From contig JAUHZL010000097.1 in assembly GCA_030425945.1 (NCBI GenBank), positions 1 through 8,763 on the forward strand: a DNA stretch of 8,763 nucleotides, given 5' to 3'. Source of the stretch: Alphaproteobacteria bacterium (GTDB lineage Bacteria; Pseudomonadota; Alphaproteobacteria; Rhodobacterales; Rhodobacteraceae). Below, in pieces: positions 1-5,996 of the stretch (position 1 is its first letter; every line of letters starts with the position of its first letter). A program made the translations under genes and the position numbers. The notes beneath the pieces are model-generated. The model was not told where the DNA came from and ran no database searches. It worked only from the letters and a program-made list of their open reading frames with translations.

Positions 1-140
1 TTGGTGTCGAAGACATAGGGCCCGTCCCCGTGGGTCAGCACGACGGTCCCGCGCGCGGCGATGGTGGGCAGGTCGGTGAAGCCGTAGAAGGAATGCGCCT
101 CGGCGCGGGCTTCCCAGGAGTTCGGTGCGGGGGTGGACAT
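1..140 (-). CDS. Class-III PLP aminotransferase, N-terminal fragment (cut by window edge)
   Basis: Only the first 46 codons are present; the gene runs off the left edge. The start is the ATG at 140-138, preceded by a GGAGG (145-149 on the complement) four bases upstream. The peptide begins MSTPAPNSWEARAEAHSFYG, and residues about 30-46 read RGTVVLTHGDGPYVFDT. This matches the N-terminus of class-III aminotransferases of the omega-amino acid:pyruvate / putrescine:pyruvate (SpuC-like) group, in which a 'G-x-G-x-Y-V-F/W-D' strand precedes the PLP domain. Family enzymes move a terminal amino group from a diamine or omega-amino acid to pyruvate in the cytosol. The PLP lysine lies outside the window, so activity cannot be checked. 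It is divergent from the LysR gene, which may regulate it. Class-III membership is fairly secure; the substrate is unknown. Confidence 0.75.
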   Translation of the reverse strand, partial: MSTPAPNSWEARAEAHSFYGFTDLPTIAARGTVVLTHGDGPYVFDT

Positions 141-144
141 GGGG

Positions 145-149
145 CCTCC
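145..149 (-). promoter_or_regulatory. Ribosome binding site of the aminotransferase
   Basis: The complement reads GGAGG followed by CCCC and the ATG at 140. This full Shine-Dalgarno core, with slightly short spacing, fixes the start of the leftward aminotransferase. Confidence 0.6.
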
Positions 150-150
150 G

Positions 151-183
151 GGCATTGGGTGGGGCGAGCCTATGCCGCTCGCC
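151..183. promoter_or_regulatory. Overlapping inverted repeats in the divergent aminotransferase/LysR promoter region
   Basis: Two perfect inverted repeats overlap in the 130-bp intergenic region (141-270). One is GGCAT at 151-155 with ATGCC at 172-176 (16-bp spacer). The other is GGCGAGC at 163-169 with GCTCGCC at 177-183 (7-bp spacer). LysR-type regulators usually bind dyads (often T-N11-A) upstream of a divergently read target, so this is a reasonable operator candidate. A T-N11-A match exists at T155/A167, but that pattern is weak enough to arise by chance. No convincing -35/-10 pair was found. The second repeat could instead form a hairpin in the aminotransferase leader RNA. Confidence 0.35.
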
Positions 184-260
184 GGGGGACCGCAATCGGG
201 GGCGCTGCCCGCGCGGCGGCGTTGCGCGCTGGCGCGGCGCGGCCTAGCGTCGGGGCAGCG

Positions 261-265
261 GGAGG
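261..265 (+). promoter_or_regulatory. Ribosome binding site of the LysR regulator
   Basis: GGAGG, then ACCCC, then the ATG at 271. This strong site decides the start and argues against the longer open frame that begins at 133, which would overlap the divergent aminotransferase start. Confidence 0.7.
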
Positions 266-270
266 ACCCC

Positions 271-1233
271 ATGAGCGAGACGAGCGGCAGCAGCGGACGC
301 CTGACCCTGTGGGGGATCGAGGTCTTTCTCGCCACCGTCGAGGAAGGCGCGATCACCGCCGCCGCGCGCCGCCTCGGCGCGTCGGCGAGCGCGGTCTCGC
401 AGCAACTGACCAACCTCGAGGCGGCGCTCGGGGTGACGCTGCTCGACCGCAGCGCGCGACCGGTGCGGCTGACGCCCGAGGGCACGCTGTTCCGGCTCCG
501 GGCGCAAGCCATCCTGACCGAGGCAGCGCAGGCCCGGGCCGAGTTGCGCCGGGCCGAGGCCGGGCGGCTCGCCGTCCTGCAACTGGGCATGATCGAGGAT
601 TTCGAGGCGGACGTGACGCCGCGCCTGCTGACGGAACTCGCCGCCCGGCTGGACGGCACGCGCATCCTGTTCGAGACCGGGCCGAGCCACCGCCTGCACG
701 ACCTGCTCGAGGCGCAGGGCCTCGACATGATCGTGGCGGCCGAGGCGGGCGCGGCCCCGGACTGGGCCGAGGTGCACCCGCTGATGCGCGATCCCTTCGT
801 GGCGGTGGTGCCGCCCGGCACGCCCGAGGGGCTGCCGGACCTGCCGTTCCTGCTGTATACGACGCGGCACCTGATGGGGCGGCAGATCGAGGGGCACCTC
901 GCCGCCGCCGGTCTGCGCCTGCCGCACCGGTTCGAGATCGGCAGCTACCACGCGCTGATGGCGCTGGTGGCGGAAGGGGCGGGGTGGACCATCCTCAGCG
1001 TGCTGGGCGCGACGCGCGGGCAGCGCTTCCTCGGCGCGGTCGAGTTGCGGCCACTGCCCACGCAACCGCTGGCCCGCGACATCGCCCTGATTGCCCGGCG
1101 CGAGGGGATGGGCGACTGGCCCGCCGTCACCGCCGGGCTGCTGCGCGCCGGGATCGAGGCGCAGGTGCTCGGTCCCGCGCGCGGGCGCTGGCCGTGGCTG
1201 GGGGACGACCTGCGGCTGGCTCAGGTGCCGTAG
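271..1233 (+). CDS. LysR-family transcriptional regulator
   Basis: The 320-residue product has the usual LysR length and architecture. An N-terminal winged helix-turn-helix covers about residues 11-70: the helix 'EEGAITAAARRLGASASAVSQQL' is followed by the family's 'LExxLGxxLLDR' segment and 'RLTPEG' wing. After a linker helix (about 75-98), a periplasmic-binding-like effector domain spans about 102-300. The start at 271 is chosen because GGAGG lies five bases upstream and the HTH then begins at a normal distance. The gene is divergent from the class-III aminotransferase and convergent with the DegT-type gene, whose stop overlaps its last 13 bases. By family habit it would sense a pathway metabolite and control the divergent gene, possibly also the minus-strand operon; this is inference. 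The C-terminus (about 296-320) extends slightly past the effector domain. Confidence 0.92.
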   Translation: MSETSGSSGRLTLWGIEVFLATVEEGAITAAARRLGASASAVSQQLTNLEAALGVTLLDRSARPVRLTPEGTLFRLRAQAILTEAAQARAELRRAEAGRLAVLQLGMIEDFEADVTPRLLTELAARLDGTRILFETGPSHRLHDLLEAQGLDMIVAAEAGAAPDWAEVHPLMRDPFVAVVPPGTPEGLPDLPFLLYTTRHLMGRQIEGHLAAAGLRLPHRFEIGSYHALMALVAEGAGWTILSVLGATRGQRFLGAVELRPLPTQPLARDIALIARREGMGDWPAVTAGLLRAGIEAQVLGPARGRWPWLGDDLRLAQVP

Positions 1234-2462
1234 GCGCGGGACGGGGCCCCCATCACCTCGGCCGCCGCCCCGATCAGGCCCTCCGCGATGAAGCGCAGTT
1301 CGGGCTCGGTCAGGCGGGCCGGCAGGCGCACGTCGCAGGCCGACATCAGCATGGCGCGGGTGCGCGGCAGGTCGGGGGTCTCGCCGAGGAACTGCCAGTT
1401 CCAGAAGGCGCGGGCGTTGTCCTCGGACAGGCCGAACACCGAGACCGACACGCCGCGCGCCTTGGCGGCGGCCTGGAAGGCGCGGGCCTGCGCGTCTGTC
1501 ATGCCGATCAGGTTGAACTGCAGCGAGTCGGGCGCGCGGGCTTCCTTGGGCAGGGCCGGAGGCACGTGCATCCACGCGGTCGCGTTCAGCAGGTCTGCCA
1601 CCAGATCGTGGTTGCGGCGCCCGTCGCGGACCCGGCGCGCGACATGAGGAAGCTGCGGGCGGATCACCGCTGCCGACAGGTTCTGCATCCGCATGTTGTA
1701 GAGCGGCAGCCGGTTCTGCCAGCGGGCAAAGGCCTCGGCCAGTTCGGGGCTGTTCTGGCCCTGCGGGCCCTTGTGCTTCTTCCAGTTGTGCTCGTAGGCG
1801 CCCGACATGATGACCGCGCGCGCGATCACCTCGGGATCGTCCGAGATCAGGATGCCGCCTTCGCCCGCGTTCACCAGCTTGTAGGACTGGAACGAGAAGC
1901 AGCCGACCGCGCCGATCGTGCCGATGTTGCGGCCGTCCCACGTGGTGCCGAGCGAGTGCGCGGCATCCTCGATCACCGGCACGCCTTTCGCATCGGCCAG
2001 CGCCATGATCGCGTCCATGTCGGAGGTGTGGCCGCGCATGTGGCTGATCATCACCGCCGCGATGTCGTCGGTGAACTTCGCCTCGAAATCGGCAAGGTCG
2101 ATGCGGAAATTCTCGCCGACCTCGACGAGTACCGGTACGCAGTCGGCATGCACGATGGCCGAGGGCACGGCGGCGAAGGTGAAGGCGGGGATCAGCACCT
2201 TCGCGTCGCGCGGCAGGCCGAGCGCCTTGAGCGACAGGAACAGCGCCGCCGAGCAGGACGAGACCGCCAGCGCGTAGCGAGCACCGAGCAGGTCCGCGAA
2301 CTCGCGCTCCAGCAGCGCCACCGGGGCATCCTCGGGCGCGGTGTAGCGGAACAGGTCGCCGGAGCGCAGCAGGCGGTCGATCTCGGCCCGGGCCTCGGGC
2401 GGGATCGGCTCCGCGTCGTAGGTGTTCGGCGGCTGGATCGGAGAGGCCTGCATCACGTTCAT
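1221..2462 (-). CDS. DegT/DnrJ/EryC1-type PLP-dependent aminotransferase
   Basis: The 413-residue product has the fold-type I core of the DegT/DnrJ/EryC1/StrS family. Visible elements are the PLP-phosphate loop 'SSCSAALFLSL' (about 68-78), 'IPAFTFAAVPSAI' (91-103), 'SHMRGHTSDMDAI' (140-152), 'IEDAAHSLG' with the PLP-pyridine aspartate D166, and 'SFQSYKLVNAGEGG' with the presumed Schiff-base lysine K195. The catalytic set looks intact, so it should be an active transaminase or related PLP enzyme. Family members mostly aminate nucleotide-linked keto-sugars, but none of the neighbours is a sugar gene. It is the last gene of the minus-strand amine-catabolism run, so an aldehyde or keto product of that pathway is a more likely substrate (inference). 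The start at 2462 has an AGGA nine bases upstream; in-frame ATGs at 2504 and 2486 lack well-spaced sites. It is separated from the oxidase gene by 94 bp, which contains an inverted repeat over its ribosome binding site. Its stop overlaps the LysR stop. Confidence 0.9.
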   Translation of the reverse strand: MNVMQASPIQPPNTYDAEPIPPEARAEIDRLLRSGDLFRYTAPEDAPVALLEREFADLLGARYALAVSSCSAALFLSLKALGLPRDAKVLIPAFTFAAVPSAIVHADCVPVLVEVGENFRIDLADFEAKFTDDIAAVMISHMRGHTSDMDAIMALADAKGVPVIEDAAHSLGTTWDGRNIGTIGAVGCFSFQSYKLVNAGEGGILISDDPEVIARAVIMSGAYEHNWKKHKGPQGQNSPELAEAFARWQNRLPLYNMRMQNLSAAVIRPQLPHVARRVRDGRRNHDLVADLLNATAWMHVPPALPKEARAPDSLQFNLIGMTDAQARAFQAAAKARGVSVSVFGLSEDNARAFWNWQFLGETPDLPRTRAMLMSACDVRLPARLTEPELRFIAEGLIGAAAEVMGAPSRAYGT

Positions 2463-2466
2463 GTTC

Positions 2467-2496
2467 GGTTTTCCTGAAATCCCCATTCGGAAAACC
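2467..2496 (-). promoter_or_regulatory. 8-bp perfect inverted repeat over the DegT-type gene's ribosome binding site
   Basis: GGTTTTCC at 2467-2474 and GGAAAACC at 2489-2496 are exact inverted complements with a 14-base spacer, so the arm centres lie 22 bp apart, about two helical turns. The block sits in an unusually AT-rich stretch (about 2463-2515) compared with its surroundings. In leftward mRNA the arms would form an 8-bp stem whose 3' arm contains most of the AGGA Shine-Dalgarno (2475-2472) of the DegT-type gene. It could be a regulator's operator or an RNA structure that controls translation. It lacks a following U-run, so it is not a classical terminator. Confidence 0.45.
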
Positions 2497-2556
2497 TGTA
2501 GCATCCTTTCTGTGACTGCGCCATGACAGGCGACGCCCCGGGCCGCGGATCGGCGG

Positions 2557-3849
2557 TCAGATGCCCAAGCGGTCGCGCAGGCTGAACCACGTCATTGCCA
2601 GCGTCAGCAGCGGCGCGCGCGCGGCCGATCCGCCGGGGAACGGCGGGGTCGGCAGCGACCCGAAGAGGTCCATCCGCTCGGCCTGTCCGGCAATCGCCTC
2701 GGCCATGACCCGGCCCGCGAGGCCGCTGAGCGCCACGCCATGCCCCGAGAACCCGCCCGCCGCCAGCGTCGAGGGTCCCAGCCGGGTGACATAGGGCAGG
2801 CGGGTCATGGTGATGCCCAGCGTGCCGCCCCAGTGATGGGTGATCTCCACGTCGGCCAGCGTCGGGAAGAGGCGCAGCATCCGCGCCCGGAGCGCGGTCA
2901 GGATGTCGCCGGGGAAGCCGATGGAATAGCTCTCGCGCCCGCCGAAGAGCAGGCGCTGGTCCTCGGACAGGCGGAAGTAGTTCACGACGAACTTCGAGTC
3001 GGCCACGGCGATGTCGCGGCGCAGAACCTCGGCCGCGCGGTTCCCGAGGGGCGCGGTCGCCGCGATGAAACTGTTGATCGGCATGACGCGGGCGGCGTAG
3101 CGGCGGTCGAGGTCGGGCAGGTAGCCGTTGCCCGCGAGGATGACGTGCCCGGCCTGGACCGTGCCGCCCGGCGTCACGAGTTGTGTCCCGTCGATCCGCG
3201 TCACCTCGGTCGTCTCGTGGAGGATGGCTCCGGCGGCCTCGGCCGCGCGGGCGAGGCCCTGGGCATAGCGCAGCGGGTGGATGTGCCCCGCGCCCATGTC
3301 GAGCACGCCGCCCTCGTAGACCGTCGCCGGGCAGATCGCGCGGAAGGCGTCGCGGTCGAGATACTCGGTCTCGTAGCCATAGGTCGCTGCCAGCCAGTCG
3401 GCGTAGCGGCGGTCCTCGTCGGCCCCGGCGCGGGTCCACTGGCCATGCAGGACGCCGGGCGTGTAGCGCGCGTCGGGCGCGTGGCGGGCGGCGAGGTCGC
3501 GCAGCAGCGCCTTGCCGTCCTCGGCGAGGTCCCACAGCGCGCGGGCCTGTCCGTCGCCCAGCCTGGCGGCGAGCCATTGCTGGTCCTTGTTGAAGCCGCT
3601 GCCGACCTGCCCGCCGTTGCGCCCCGAGGCGCCGAAGCCCGCGCGGTGCGCTTCGAGCACCCGGACCGAATAGCCGCGCTCGGCCAGCGTCAGGGCGGCG
3701 GTCAGGCCGGTGTAGCCCGCGCCCACGATCGCCACGTCGCTGCGCACCGCGCCGCGCAGCGCCGGGCGCGGCGGCACGGTCGGGGCGGAGGCAACATACC
3801 AGCTGTCCGGCAGGCTGCCCGGCGGGTCGTTCCGGTAGAGGGCCTTCAT
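2557..3849 (-). CDS. FAD-dependent amine oxidase, OrdL/PuuB-like (DAO family)
   Basis: The 430-residue product has the length and pattern of OrdL/PuuB-type gamma-glutamyl-amine oxidases. The Rossmann FAD motif 'VAIVGAGYTGLTAALTLAERGYSVRVLEA' (39-67) shows GxGxxG at 43-48 and the ribose-binding acid E66. It is followed by 'GFGASGRNGGQVGSG' (71-85), typical of DAO-family enzymes that bind flavin near this loop. Later come 'GAGHIHPLRYAQGL' (186-199), 'HHWGGTLGITM' (338-348) and the C-terminal FAD loop 'GGFSGHGVALSGLAG' (365-379). By analogy with PuuB it would oxidise a gamma-glutamylated amine to an aldehyde or imine, reducing O2 to H2O2. The start codon lies one base after the stop of GS-like B, with no clear Shine-Dalgarno, so translation is probably coupled. 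Other DAO-family substrates such as sarcosine-like N-alkyl amino acids cannot be excluded. Confidence 0.9.
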   Translation of the reverse strand: MKALYRNDPPGSLPDSWYVASAPTVPPRPALRGAVRSDVAIVGAGYTGLTAALTLAERGYSVRVLEAHRAGFGASGRNGGQVGSGFNKDQQWLAARLGDGQARALWDLAEDGKALLRDLAARHAPDARYTPGVLHGQWTRAGADEDRRYADWLAATYGYETEYLDRDAFRAICPATVYEGGVLDMGAGHIHPLRYAQGLARAAEAAGAILHETTEVTRIDGTQLVTPGGTVQAGHVILAGNGYLPDLDRRYAARVMPINSFIAATAPLGNRAAEVLRRDIAVADSKFVVNYFRLSEDQRLLFGGRESYSIGFPGDILTALRARMLRLFPTLADVEITHHWGGTLGITMTRLPYVTRLGPSTLAAGGFSGHGVALSGLAGRVMAEAIAGQAERMDLFGSLPTPPFPGGSAARAPLLTLAMTWFSLRDRLGI

Positions 3850-3850
3850 C

Positions 3851-5206
3851 TCAGACGTTCAGGAGCAGATGCTCGCGCTCCCAGGGGCTGATGACCTGCA
3901 GGAATTCCTTGTGCTCCAGCGCCTTGACCGCGCGATAGACGCTGCAGAACTCGGGGCCGAGCACCTCCTGCATGGCGGGGTTCTCCTCGAAGAGGTCGAG
4001 CGCCTCGCCGAGGTTGCGCGGAATGGCCTCGTCGCCGGCATAGGCGTCGCCCTTGAACTCGGGACCCGGCTCGATCTGCTCGACCAGCCCGAGATACCCG
4101 CAGGCGAGCGAGGCGGCGATCCCCAGGTAGGGGTTGCAGTCCATGCCCGCCAGCCGGTTCTCGACGCGGCGCGCGGAGGGGTCCGAGACCGGGACGCGGA
4201 TGCCCGTGGTGCGGTTGTCGCGGCCCCACTCCAGGTTGATCGGCGCGGCGAAGTCCGGGACGTAGCGGCGGTAGCTGTTCACGTAAGGGGCCAGCAGGGC
4301 GATCACGCTGGGCAGGTGGCGTTGCAGGCCCGAGATGAACCAGCGGAACTCCGGCGTCTCCGAGCCGTCCTCGGCGACGAAGATGTTGCGCCCCTCTCGG
4401 TCGACGACCGAGTGGTGAACGTGCATGGCCGAGCCCGGCTCACCCTCGATCGGCTTGGCCATGAAGGTGGCGAAGCAGTCGTGCCGCAACGCGGCCTCGC
4501 GGATCAGCCGCTTGAAGAAGAAGATCTCGTCGGCCAGCTTCACCGGGCTGCCGTGACGCAGGTTGATCTCGATCTGGCCCGCGCCGCCTTCCTGCGTGAT
4601 GCCGTCGATCTCGAGACCCTGCGCCTCGGCGAAGTCGTAGATGTCGTCGATGACCGGGCCGTACTCGTCCACCGCGCTCATCGAATAGGCCTGCCGGGCC
4701 GCGGCCCGCCGCCCGGTGCGACCCATCGGCGGCTCGATCGGCAGCGCGGGGTCGAGGTTGCGGGCCACGAGGAAGAACTCCATCTCGGGCGCCACGACGG
4801 GTTTCCAGCCGCGCTCGGCGAACAGGCCCGCGACGCGCTTCAGCACGTTGCGCGGGGCAATGGGCATCGGCCGGCCCTGCTGGTCCTCGATGTCGTGGAT
4901 GACCTGCAGCGTCCAGTCGGCGGTCCAGGGGGCGGGCGACGCGGTCGAGAAGTCGGGCTTCAGGATCATGTCGGGCTCGGTGTAGCCTTCGGTGGCGACA
5001 TCGGCCCAGTCCCCGGTGATGGTCTGGAAGAAGATCGAGTTCGGCAGGAAGAAGTGCGACTGCCGGGCGAACTTGGCGGCGGGCATCGCCTTGCCGCGCG
5101 CGATCCCGGCGAGGTCGGCGACCACGCATTCCACCTCGTCGAGGCGGCGGCCCTCGAGGTAGGCGCGCGCCGGGCCGGGCAGGTTGTTCAGGAAGGTGTC
5201 ATCCAT
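3851..5206 (-). CDS. Glutamine synthetase-like gamma-glutamyl-amine ligase B (PuuA-like)
   Basis: The 451-residue product is a complete GS-fold protein. An N-terminal beta-grasp region (about 25-110) carries 'VADLAGIARGKAMP' (29-42), a signature of PuuA-like ligases. The catalytic domain retains the metal/ATP residues: 'APEMEF' (E141, E143), 'QEGGAGQIEINL' (E206, E213), 'AMHVHHS' (H262, H264), 'NSYRRYVP' (310-317), 'DNRTTGIRVP' (R332, R337) and 'RRVENR' (E349, R351). Aligned with E. coli GS, the ammonium-site acids are missing: the Glu327 position is A320 and the 'FDGSS' loop (Asp50) is replaced near 'FFQTI' (59-63). The NLYDLPP adenylylation motif is absent. It therefore probably uses ATP to join glutamate to an amine. 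The start at 5206 is chosen because it overlaps the amidotransferase stop by 8 bases with a GGAG just upstream; the longer frame to 5284 lies inside that gene. Its stop is one base before the oxidase start. Confidence 0.92.
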   Translation of the reverse strand: MDDTFLNNLPGPARAYLEGRRLDEVECVVADLAGIARGKAMPAAKFARQSHFFLPNSIFFQTITGDWADVATEGYTEPDMILKPDFSTASPAPWTADWTLQVIHDIEDQQGRPMPIAPRNVLKRVAGLFAERGWKPVVAPEMEFFLVARNLDPALPIEPPMGRTGRRAAARQAYSMSAVDEYGPVIDDIYDFAEAQGLEIDGITQEGGAGQIEINLRHGSPVKLADEIFFFKRLIREAALRHDCFATFMAKPIEGEPGSAMHVHHSVVDREGRNIFVAEDGSETPEFRWFISGLQRHLPSVIALLAPYVNSYRRYVPDFAAPINLEWGRDNRTTGIRVPVSDPSARRVENRLAGMDCNPYLGIAASLACGYLGLVEQIEPGPEFKGDAYAGDEAIPRNLGEALDLFEENPAMQEVLGPEFCSVYRAVKALEHKEFLQVISPWEREHLLLNV

Positions 5207-5915
5207 GGGCGGCGCTCCGCAGCGGTTCGGCCGCGACGGCGGCGCGGAAATGCGCGGCGATCTCGGCGGCGACGCGCGCGGCATCGGTCGGCAGCGCGCA
5301 GTCGGCGGCGGCCTGCTCCATCATCGGGCGCGGATAGGTCGGCATGTCCTTCCGCTTGTCCACGTAGATGCGGATCATCTCGGGGCTCAGTTCCGGGTGC
5401 GGCTGGAGCGTGAAGACCGTGTCGCCATAGCGCAGCGCGGCGGCCTCGGTGAAGTCATTGCGGGCCACGACGCGGGCGTCGGGGGGCAACTCGACCACCT
5501 GGTCCTGGTGCCAGGCGTTCAGGGCGATCTCGCCCAGCCCGTCGAAGTCGTAGGTGCGGCGGCCGACGGCCCAGCCGCCGGGGAACTTGACGACCTTGCC
5601 GCCAAGCGCCTGCGCGATGATCTGGTGGCCGAAGCAGATGCCGACCATCGGCACGGCGGCCGCCCAGGCGCGGCGGATGAAGTCTTCGAGCGGCGGAATG
5701 AAGGCGTGGTCCTCGTAGGCGCCGTGCTTCGAGCCGGTCAGAAGCCAGCCGTCGGCGTCCCCGACCGACGCGGGAAACTCCATGTGCTCGACGTCCCAGA
5801 CCTCGAAGTCGAAGCCGTAGGGCGCGAGCAGGCGGATGAACATGGCATCGAAATCCCCGTGCCCCTCGATCACCTCGGGCAGGGTTTGGCCGCACTTCAG
5901 CAGACCGATTTTCAT
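5199..5915 (-). CDS. Class-I glutamine amidotransferase-like hydrolase (candidate gamma-glutamyl amide hydrolase)
   Basis: The 238-residue product is a stand-alone class-I GATase domain. The nucleophile elbow 'VGICFGHQIIAQALGG' (91-106) contains Cys94, and 'LQPHPE' (170-175) supplies His173 and Glu175, so the Cys-His-Glu triad is complete. 'LTGSKHGAYEDH' (59-70) forms the oxyanion-side loop. No synthetase domain is attached. In gamma-glutamylated amine pathways the matching step is PuuD/SpuA, which cleaves the gamma-glutamyl amide to release glutamate. This protein instead has the GMP-synthase-like 'GICFGHQ' elbow, so it may be a functional analogue rather than an orthologue of PuuD. It lies between the two GS-like ligases and overlaps ligase B by 8 bases, which supports that role (inference). 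The start at 5915 gives the family-typical 'MKIGLLK...' N-terminus and has a weak GGA upstream; an ATG at 5927 would add four residues and cannot be excluded. Confidence 0.88.
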   Translation of the reverse strand: MKIGLLKCGQTLPEVIEGHGDFDAMFIRLLAPYGFDFEVWDVEHMEFPASVGDADGWLLTGSKHGAYEDHAFIPPLEDFIRRAWAAAVPMVGICFGHQIIAQALGGKVVKFPGGWAVGRRTYDFDGLGEIALNAWHQDQVVELPPDARVVARNDFTEAAALRYGDTVFTLQPHPELSPEMIRIYVDKRKDMPTYPRPMMEQAAADCALPTDAARVAAEIAAHFRAAVAAEPLRSAAHG

Positions 5916-5961
5916 GGGAAGATCCATTGTTGAGATGCCGCCAAGCTAGGCGCTCGGCGGA

Positions 5962-5994
5962 GGGCGCACAAGGGGGCCGGGGGTGGTCCGGGGG
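5962..5994 (+). other. G-rich run fitting a four-tract G-quadruplex pattern
   Basis: G-tracts lie at 5962-5964, 5972-5976, 5979-5983 and 5990-5994 on the plus strand, with loops of 7, 2 and 6 bases. This satisfies the common G3+N1-7 rule. It includes a direct repeat of GGGGGCC (5972-5978 and 5990-5996). It fills part of the 81-bp gap between the stop of GS-like A and the amidotransferase start, on the template strand of the leftward operon. Chance occurrence is plausible at this GC content. Confidence 0.4.
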
Positions 5995-5996
5995 CC

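Noticed and set aside
133..270. N-terminal extension of the LysR gene to an ATG at 133
   Set aside because: It would overlap the start of the divergent aminotransferase and add 46 Arg/Gly-rich residues before the helix-turn-helix. The ATG at 271 has a strong GGAGG.
30..2477. Long plus-strand open frame of 815 codons
   Set aside because: It crosses the LysR gene in another frame and lies antisense to the DegT-type gene. Its composition is a low-complexity Arg/Gly/Ala/His mix with no recognisable domain, typical of high-GC shadow frames.
2497..2556. Possible intrinsic terminator or promoter after the oxidase gene
   Set aside because: Short GC palindromes (CCGCGG, CCCGGG) and a CGCC/GGCG stem of four pairs are present, but there is no U-run. 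No paired -35/-10 hexamers with acceptable spacing were found on the complement.
5207..5284. N-terminal extension of GS-like ligase B to 5284
   Set aside because: The added 26 residues are Pro/Ser/Arg-rich, lie wholly inside the amidotransferase gene and do not resemble GS N-termini. The start at 5206 gives a normal 8-base coupled overlap.
5930..5972. Possible promoter before the amidotransferase gene (complement TTGTGC, 17 bases, TAGCTT)
   Set aside because: Each hexamer matches only three of six consensus positions, and alphaproteobacterial promoters are too variable to support it.
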